Shown: piece after piece, positions 59,829 to 64,000 of the stretch
Layout: every line of letters begins with the position of its first letter
Numbering within the stretch: position 1 is the stretch's first letter
Assembly (NCBI RefSeq): GCF_901212655.1
Contig: NZ_CAAKON010000021.1
Location: 1 to 64,000 of the forward strand
Direction of reading: 5' to 3'
Length of the DNA stretch: 64,000 nt
Source of the DNA: Olsenella uli
Lineage (GTDB): Bacteria; Actinomycetota; Coriobacteriia; Coriobacteriales; Atopobiaceae
Notes under the pieces: generated by a model
Seen by the model: only the letters and a program-made list of their open reading frames with translations
Told to the model about the DNA's origin: nothing
The model's database searches: none
Translations under genes and position numbers: made by a program

Positions 59829-60992
59829 CTACGCCTCCAGCGGCATGACGTCTCGCGGCTCCACCGCAAGCGTCACGCGCTCGGGGGAACCCAGGGTCCA
59901 CCACGCGTCCTTCTCGAGCTCCACGCGCAAGAGACCACCGCCCGGCGTCTCGCACATGACGATGGTGGAGAAGACATTGTCGATGACGCGCGCCACGCGG
60001 CAGGCGATGAGGTTCCCGTTGTTCTCGGAGCCGACGACCGGCATGCCGTCCGGCAAGCTCGCCAAGAGGGCGGCATTGCCAGGGGCCGCGCCAATCGGCT
60101 CGGACGACCCGAGATTGGTGCCCCCGCCAATGGCGCCTCCCGCACCGACGATGTGCAGGAAGTGGGCGCGAATGCCCACGTGGTCACAGCCCACAACGCT
60201 CCGGGCGCACCGCAGGGTGACGCCCCAGTCAAGGCACTCCAGCGCGTCCGCGCCCACGGGCCGTGCCACGCTCACGTTCTTGCAGCCGCTGATAACGGCC
60301 TCGGACACCGTCCTCGGCAGGTTGAAGAGCTCCTCCGTGGCCACGGTTCGGCCGCTCTTGCCCGCCGTGAGCACGCAGACGCGGTCGCACATGCGATAGA
60401 CCTCGTCCCGATTGTGCGTCACGAACACCGCGCCGCCCGGGAAGGCCCTGAGCGTGTCCGCGAGCTCAAGCTCGAGCTGCCAACGCAGGTAGCCGTCGAG
60501 CGCGCTGAACGGTTCGTCAAGCAGCAGGAGCTCGGGCTCGTTGGCCATGATTCGGGCGAGCGCGCAGCGCTGCTGCTGGCCGCCCGAAAGCTGTGCCGGC
60601 CGCCGGCGCTCGAGACCCCCGAGCCTAAACGCCCTCATTTGGGCTCGGGCGCGCTCGAGGCGTTCCTCGCGCGAGCCCGAGCGGACGCTCGCGAGCACGT
60701 TCTGCTCGACGGTCATCATCGGGAACAGGGCATAGTTCTGAAACAGGTACCCCACGCGGCGCCCCTGCACCGGCACGTTCACGCGGCTGTCACTGTCGAA
60801 CAGCACGCGCCCGTTGAGCTCGATACGCCCCTCGTCTGGCGTCTCGATGCCGGCGATGCACTTGAGCGCCACGCTCTTCCCGCAACCCGAGGCGCCAAGC
60901 AGGGCAAACGTCTCGCTTGGGTCCTCGGCCACGAAACTCACGTCGAGCTGGAAGTTCCCAAGCCGCTTGCGGATGTCAACGGAGAGGCTCAT
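59829..60992 (-). CDS. modC: Molybdate ABC transporter ATP-binding protein
   Basis: A 387-residue ModC-type ATPase with Walker A LLGASGCGKSVALK, signature [15 protein letters not shown], Walker B ELLLLDEPFSALDGYL and the H-loop VTHNRDEVYRM. Note the Walker A ends GKS-V rather than GKST. Behind it lies a C-terminal regulatory part (about residues 235-387) with an insert of low complexity and mop/TOBE-like molybdate-sensing features. It overlaps modB by 4 bases (ATGA). Confidence 0.88.
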   Translation of the reverse strand: MSLSVDIRKRLGNFQLDVSFVAEDPSETFALLGASGCGKSVALKCIAGIETPDEGRIELNGRVLFDSDSRVNVPVQGRRVGYLFQNYALFPMMTVEQNVLASVRSGSREERLERARAQMRAFRLGGLERRRPAQLSGGQQQRCALARIMANEPELLLLDEPFSALDGYLRWQLELELADTLRAFPGGAVFVTHNRDEVYRMCDRVCVLTAGKSGRTVATEELFNLPRTVSEAVISGCKNVSVARPVGADALECLDWGVTLRCARSVVGCDHVGIRAHFLHIVGAGGAIGGGTNLGSSEPIGAAPGNAALLASLPDGMPVVGSENNGNLIACRVARVIDNVFSTIVMCETPGGGLLRVELEKDAWWTLGSPERVTLAVEPRDVMPLEA

Positions 60993-61666
60993 GCCGCGCG
61001 CCCTCCCCTCGTGCGGGCGCGCCCCTCGAGCCAGTTCATGGCAAGGAGCACCACCGCGGAGATGGCGATGTTCGCGAGAACCCACCGGAGCGCTATCGCG
61101 TCGTCGCCCGTGCGCCACAGCTGGTAGACCGTGGTGGAGACGGTGGCGGTGGAGCCGGGCGTGAAGCCGGCCACCATGGACGTGGCGCCGTACTCGCCGA
61201 GCGCCCGGGCAAACGCCAGCACGGCGCCGGCGAGGACGCCCTGTCTGCAGCACGGCATCTGAACGCGCCAGAAGGCCCAGCGTCGGCTCTTGCCGAGCGT
61301 CAGCGCCGCGTGGGTGAGCGAGACGTCATAGGCTTCGAAGGCCCCGCGGGCGGTGCGGTACATGAGCGGAAACGCCACGACCACGCAGGCAAAGACCGCG
61401 CTCCACCACGTCATCGTGAGCCTGAGCCCAAAGACGGAGAGAGCCCAGGAGCCAATGACGCGCTTGGGGCCCAGCACCAGCAGAAGCAGATAGCCCACCA
61501 CCGTGGGAGGCAGAACGAGAGGCAGCGTGAGCACCACGTCGAGCGCGCCCTTTACAAGACGGGGAAGCTTCGCGATAAGCTGGGCCGCGCCCACGCCAAG
61601 AAAGAACACCGCGACTGCCGAGATGACAGCGATGCGCAGCGAGTTTATGAGCGGATACCAATCCAC
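60989..61666 (-). CDS. modB: Molybdate ABC transporter permease
   Basis: The 225-residue permease has about five helices. The family segments are LPLVLPPTVVGYLLL, MYRTARGAFEAYDVSLTHAA and ARALGEYGATSMVAG, the last containing the EAA-type coupling loop. It begins 5 bases after the ModA stop region. Confidence 0.92.
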   Translation of the reverse strand: MDWYPLINSLRIAVISAVAVFFLGVGAAQLIAKLPRLVKGALDVVLTLPLVLPPTVVGYLLLLVLGPKRVIGSWALSVFGLRLTMTWWSAVFACVVVAFPLMYRTARGAFEAYDVSLTHAALTLGKSRRWAFWRVQMPCCRQGVLAGAVLAFARALGEYGATSMVAGFTPGSTATVSTTVYQLWRTGDDAIALRWVLANIAISAVVLLAMNWLEGRARTRGGRAA

Positions 61667-61671
61667 CGCAG

Positions 61672-62571
61672 CTACTCCTCGGCAAGCGGCTTGAAGCCAA
61701 CTTCCTCGAACGCGTCAGAGGCGTCGGCGCCTTTGAGGTACTCGAGGTAGTGCTTGGCGAGCTCCTCGTGCTTGGTGCCCTTCACCACGGCCGCGGGATA
61801 GACCACCTTGCCGCCCGTCATCTCCGTGCTGGCAGCGTCAACCACGTCAAGCCCCGCGGAGACGGCGTCTGTGTGGTAGATGATGCCGCAGTCCACGGCA
61901 GCCTCGCTCACCTGGGTGGTGACCTCTTTGACGTTGGAGCCGTAGGTGATGACGCCGGAGTTGGCGAGCGCCGCCTCGTCCAGGCCAAAGTAGGACAGGA
62001 TATTCTGCGTGTACTGGCCCACCGGCACGTCCGAGTTGCCCATGGCAAGCTTGATGTCGCCGGCCTCGAGGCGGTCCTTGAGGTCTTCGAAGCTCTGGAT
62101 GCCCTTGGGGTTGCCGGAGGGCACCACGAGCGCCACCTCGTTCTCGAGGATGTCGAAGCGCGTGTCGCTCTCGATAAGGTCGAGGCCCTCGGTGTTCTGG
62201 CCCTTCTTATCGGCCGCGTCGAGCTGGTTCATCTGCTTTTGGCCGGCGGAGATGAAGATGTCCGCCTCGGCGCCCTCCTGAATCTGCGTCTTGAGCGTCC
62301 CGGAGGAGTCGAAGTTGAAGGTCACCTCGGCACCCGTCTGCTTGGTGAAGCCCTCAACGCTCTTCTGGAGGCTCTCCGTGAGGCTCGCCGCGGCAAAGAC
62401 GGTGAGCTTGTCGCCAGATCCTGCCGTCGTGGTCGTTGCGGCGGCATGGGAGCCCTTCGTCTCGGAGCTGCCGCACGCGCCGAGCCCCGCCGCCACACCA
62501 ATCGCCGCAATGGCGGCCCCAAACGTCGCGATGGCGTCTCTCCTGGTAATTCCCTTCACGCTCAATCCCAT
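61672..62571 (-). CDS. modA: Molybdate-binding lipoprotein
   Basis: A 299-residue extracytoplasmic binding protein. A signal peptide with ITRRDA (twin-arginine-like) leads to the lipobox GLGAC. The mature protein has LTVFAAASLTESLQK, NFDSSGTLKTQI and ADIFISAGQKQM, characteristic of molybdate/tungstate-binding ModA. The start is set at ATG 62571; a GTG at 62586 is also possible. It precedes modB and modC on the same strand. Confidence 0.9.
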   Translation of the reverse strand: MGLSVKGITRRDAIATFGAAIAAIGVAAGLGACGSSETKGSHAAATTTTAGSGDKLTVFAAASLTESLQKSVEGFTKQTGAEVTFNFDSSGTLKTQIQEGAEADIFISAGQKQMNQLDAADKKGQNTEGLDLIESDTRFDILENEVALVVPSGNPKGIQSFEDLKDRLEAGDIKLAMGNSDVPVGQYTQNILSYFGLDEAALANSGVITYGSNVKEVTTQVSEAAVDCGIIYHTDAVSAGLDVVDAASTEMTGGKVVYPAAVVKGTKHEELAKHYLEYLKGADASDAFEEVGFKPLAEE

Positions 62572-62767
62572 CTCTGGTTCCCACACTTAGGCCGATTTGA
62601 CGCTTTCCGTCCGAGATGACGCCCGTCGGCTGTATTGATGACCTAAACCCGAGGCGCCGGCTCAAACAGGGGGCGTGGCGCCAGGCATAGCGCGCACCCA
62701 TCCTTCCGAGCCCCACGACGGTCAAAACCCGTGACTCGCCAGGCATGGCGATCGGTCTGTCCCGGGC
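62572..62767 (-). promoter_or_regulatory. Structured leader upstream of modA
   Basis: 196 bases between the XdhC stop and the modA start. On the plus strand the 10-mer cgccaggcat occurs at 62679-62688 and 62737-62746, 58 bases apart; on the minus strand it reads atgcctggcg. The palindrome ggcgcc also occurs twice nearby (about 62653 and 62677). These words, ahead of molybdate genes, invite comparison with the Moco-family RNA, but the full fold could not be matched here. A simple operator pair for a molybdate regulator is another reading. Confidence 0.35.
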
Positions 62768-63757
62768 CTACGCCGGGCAGGGACGCGCCTCACCCGAGCG
62801 GAGCCCGTGCCGCACCTCGATGAGCCGTGCGGCGATGCTCACCGCAATCTCGGCCGGCGTGACGGCGCCCAGGGAAAGGCCGATGGGAAGCTCCACGTGC
62901 GCGACGTCGCTCGCTGAGGCCCCCTTGCCCGCGAGCACGTCCTCGAGCACCGCGCGCTTCTTGCGACTCCCCATGCACCCGAGATAGCGCGGGTGCGCGG
63001 CCAGTGCCTGGGCCACCACGTCCTCGTCGCCGGCGTGCCCCTGCGTCATGACGCAGACGTAGTCCGACTCGCGCAGGCGAACCGCGTCGCCGATGCGCCC
63101 GTAGTCGCCCAGCACCACGCGACGGGCGGCCGGAAAGAGGTCGGGACGCGCGACCTCGGGCCTGCTGTCGAAGACCGTGACCTCAAACCCGATGGCAGCG
63201 AGGGCGGGCACGAGCGCCCTGCCCACGTGTCCCCCGCCAAAGACGAAGACGCGCTCGGGAGCGCGCAACGTCTCGACGTAGCGATGGCCATCGTAGGTAG
63301 GGAGCTCGGCGGCATCGGCAGTGGCGTCACCCACCTCGGTCTCAATCGGCTCAAAGGACGCCGAGGCGCCCTCACCGGCCCAGGCCACCACGAGCCGCCC
63401 ACTCCCGCCGGCGTCCAGCGTCGCGAGTGCCTGGCCCAAGACCTCGAGGTCCCAGGCGCCCAGAGCGCGGATACCCACTTCCTGCGAGCCGCCGCACACC
63501 ATGCCCGTGCTCTGCCGGTCGAGCGTCACGACGCGCGCCCTGCCGTCTGCCAGCGCCTCCCGGGCAAGGCGCTGCACCTTAAGCTCGGGCGCCCCTCCGC
63601 CCACGGTGCCCACGCTTGTGCCGTCGTCGAAGGTGAGCATGCGCGCGCCCGCAGGCCTCGCCACGGAGCCCCGGCTTCCCAGCACGACGCTCTCCGCAAC
63701 CCCCCAGCCCGCGCGGAGTCTCTCCTCTGCAAGCCTCAACAGCTCGATTCCCTCCAT
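62768..63757 (-). CDS. XdhC/CoxI-family molybdenum-enzyme maturation protein
   Basis: The 329-residue protein has the XdhC N-terminal domain (VVLGSRGSVARPAGARML, GTVGGGAPELKVQRLA) and a C-terminal NAD(P)-type Rossmann domain (VFVFGGGHVGRALVP, LGCMGSRKKRAVLED). Members bind molybdopterin cofactor and aid insertion of the sulfurated form into xanthine dehydrogenase-type enzymes. It sits between a YqeB-like gene and modA on the minus strand, in a probable molybdenum-hydroxylase support operon. Confidence 0.9.
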   Translation of the reverse strand: MEGIELLRLAEERLRAGWGVAESVVLGSRGSVARPAGARMLTFDDGTSVGTVGGGAPELKVQRLAREALADGRARVVTLDRQSTGMVCGGSQEVGIRALGAWDLEVLGQALATLDAGGSGRLVVAWAGEGASASFEPIETEVGDATADAAELPTYDGHRYVETLRAPERVFVFGGGHVGRALVPALAAIGFEVTVFDSRPEVARPDLFPAARRVVLGDYGRIGDAVRLRESDYVCVMTQGHAGDEDVVAQALAAHPRYLGCMGSRKKRAVLEDVLAGKGASASDVAHVELPIGLSLGAVTPAEIAVSIAARLIEVRHGLRSGEARPCPA

Positions 63758-63760
63758 TGG

Positions 63761-64000
63761 CTATCCCTCCAGCCTACACGTGAGCCTGCAGATTGCCTCA
63801 AGGACACCGCCGGCCACGGCGCGCGCCTTGTCCGATGAGGTGAAGCAGTGCGCGCGCTCGCATCGCGGGTCTATGTCGCCGGACTTCATGCCGCTCGTGA
63901 CCTCGACCCCCTCCTGGAGCAAGCCGCGCAGCACGCCGTTGATCGTGCAGCGCATGGGGACACCCGAGACCGTCGCCGCCACCTGACCGGCGCGCACGAC
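63761..64000 (-). CDS. YqeB-type selenium-dependent hydroxylase accessory protein, C-terminal part
   Basis: Only the last 79 residues are in the window; the frame continues beyond base 64,000. The end contains GVLRGLLQEGVEVTSGMKSG followed by DIDPR and later SDKARAVAGGVLEAICRL, which fits the C-terminus of the EF2563/YqeB family of selenium-dependent molybdenum hydroxylase system proteins. Three bases separate it from the XdhC gene. The full gene and its upstream partners (such as YqeC or the hydroxylase) cannot be seen. Confidence 0.65.
   Translation of the reverse strand, partial: VVRAGQVAATVSGVPMRCTINGVLRGLLQEGVEVTSGMKSGDIDPRCERAHCFTSSDKARAVAGGVLEAICRLTCRLEG

Overview
The window is GC-rich bacterial chromosome, densely packed with genes that have strong Shine-Dalgarno sites and frequent GTG or TTG starts. 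The gene content (citrate lyase, a biotin-dependent oxaloacetate decarboxylase Na+ pump, LuxS, paired bleomycin-hydrolase-like aminopeptidases, molybdenum-hydroxylase accessory genes, no respiratory chain genes) suggests an anaerobic or fermentative actinobacterium, most likely of the class Coriobacteriia (Olsenella/Atopobium-like). That placement is inference from gene content, not from a marker gene. No prophage, transposase, rRNA operon or CRISPR array was seen.

Region 1 (1-21,060) is dominated by citrate fermentation, split over three loci. citDEF lies at 3,293-6,138 with a divergent LysR gene. An oxaloacetate decarboxylase operon at 13,102-17,262 carries an epsilon-like protein, the biotin carrier, the beta subunit, a tiny gamma-like subunit, citX and the alpha subunit; the biotin transporter gene bioY follows. 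A divergent block at 17,838-21,016 holds a CitMHS citrate transporter, a GntR regulator and citG. Together these would import citrate, make the citrate lyase prosthetic group, cleave citrate to acetate and oxaloacetate, and decarboxylate oxaloacetate while pumping Na+. The acetylating ligase CitC is not in the window. Between these loci are a polar amino acid ABC transporter operon (with a cytidylate-kinase-like gene) and a tRNA-Gln/tRNA-Glu/tRNA-Glu cluster with a clear promoter and terminator.

Region 2 (21,068-35,339) is mixed housekeeping and accessory: a CCA-adding-type nucleotidyltransferase, two tandem C1-family aminopeptidases, a 26-residue peptide gene, an exonuclease, a two-domain flavoprotein, a GH13 glycosidase, a microbial-type PARG, a PTS EIIA, a glutaredoxin and a predicted ABC-class ATPase.

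Region 3 (35,384-41,720) looks like a second tricarboxylate locus: aconitase, an orphan OadG-like/OadB-like pair without alpha or biotin carrier, a LysR regulator, a seven-bladed lactonase and a truncated MatC-type dicarboxylate carrier. This is the best candidate here for an undescribed pathway.

Region 4 (42,158-54,269) holds DNA-deoxyinosine glycosylase, TrhA, LuxS, a LOG-family protein, a tandem ACT protein, acyl-ACP thioesterase, HtpG, an AbrB-family transporter, and a UbiB-like kinase paired with a phasin-like protein. About 1 kb upstream of htpG (roughly 49,870-50,690) is a non-coding stretch built of degenerate repeats in both orientations.

Region 5 (54,349-64,000) is a minus-strand molybdenum cofactor and molybdate cluster: XdhC, ModABC, MoaA, a MoaC-MOSC fusion, a MoeA-like protein, a MogA-HAD phosphatase fusion and a second HAD phosphatase. 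A YqeB-type protein cut by the window edge begins it. It would support a selenium-dependent or xanthine-dehydrogenase-type molybdenum hydroxylase encoded outside the window.
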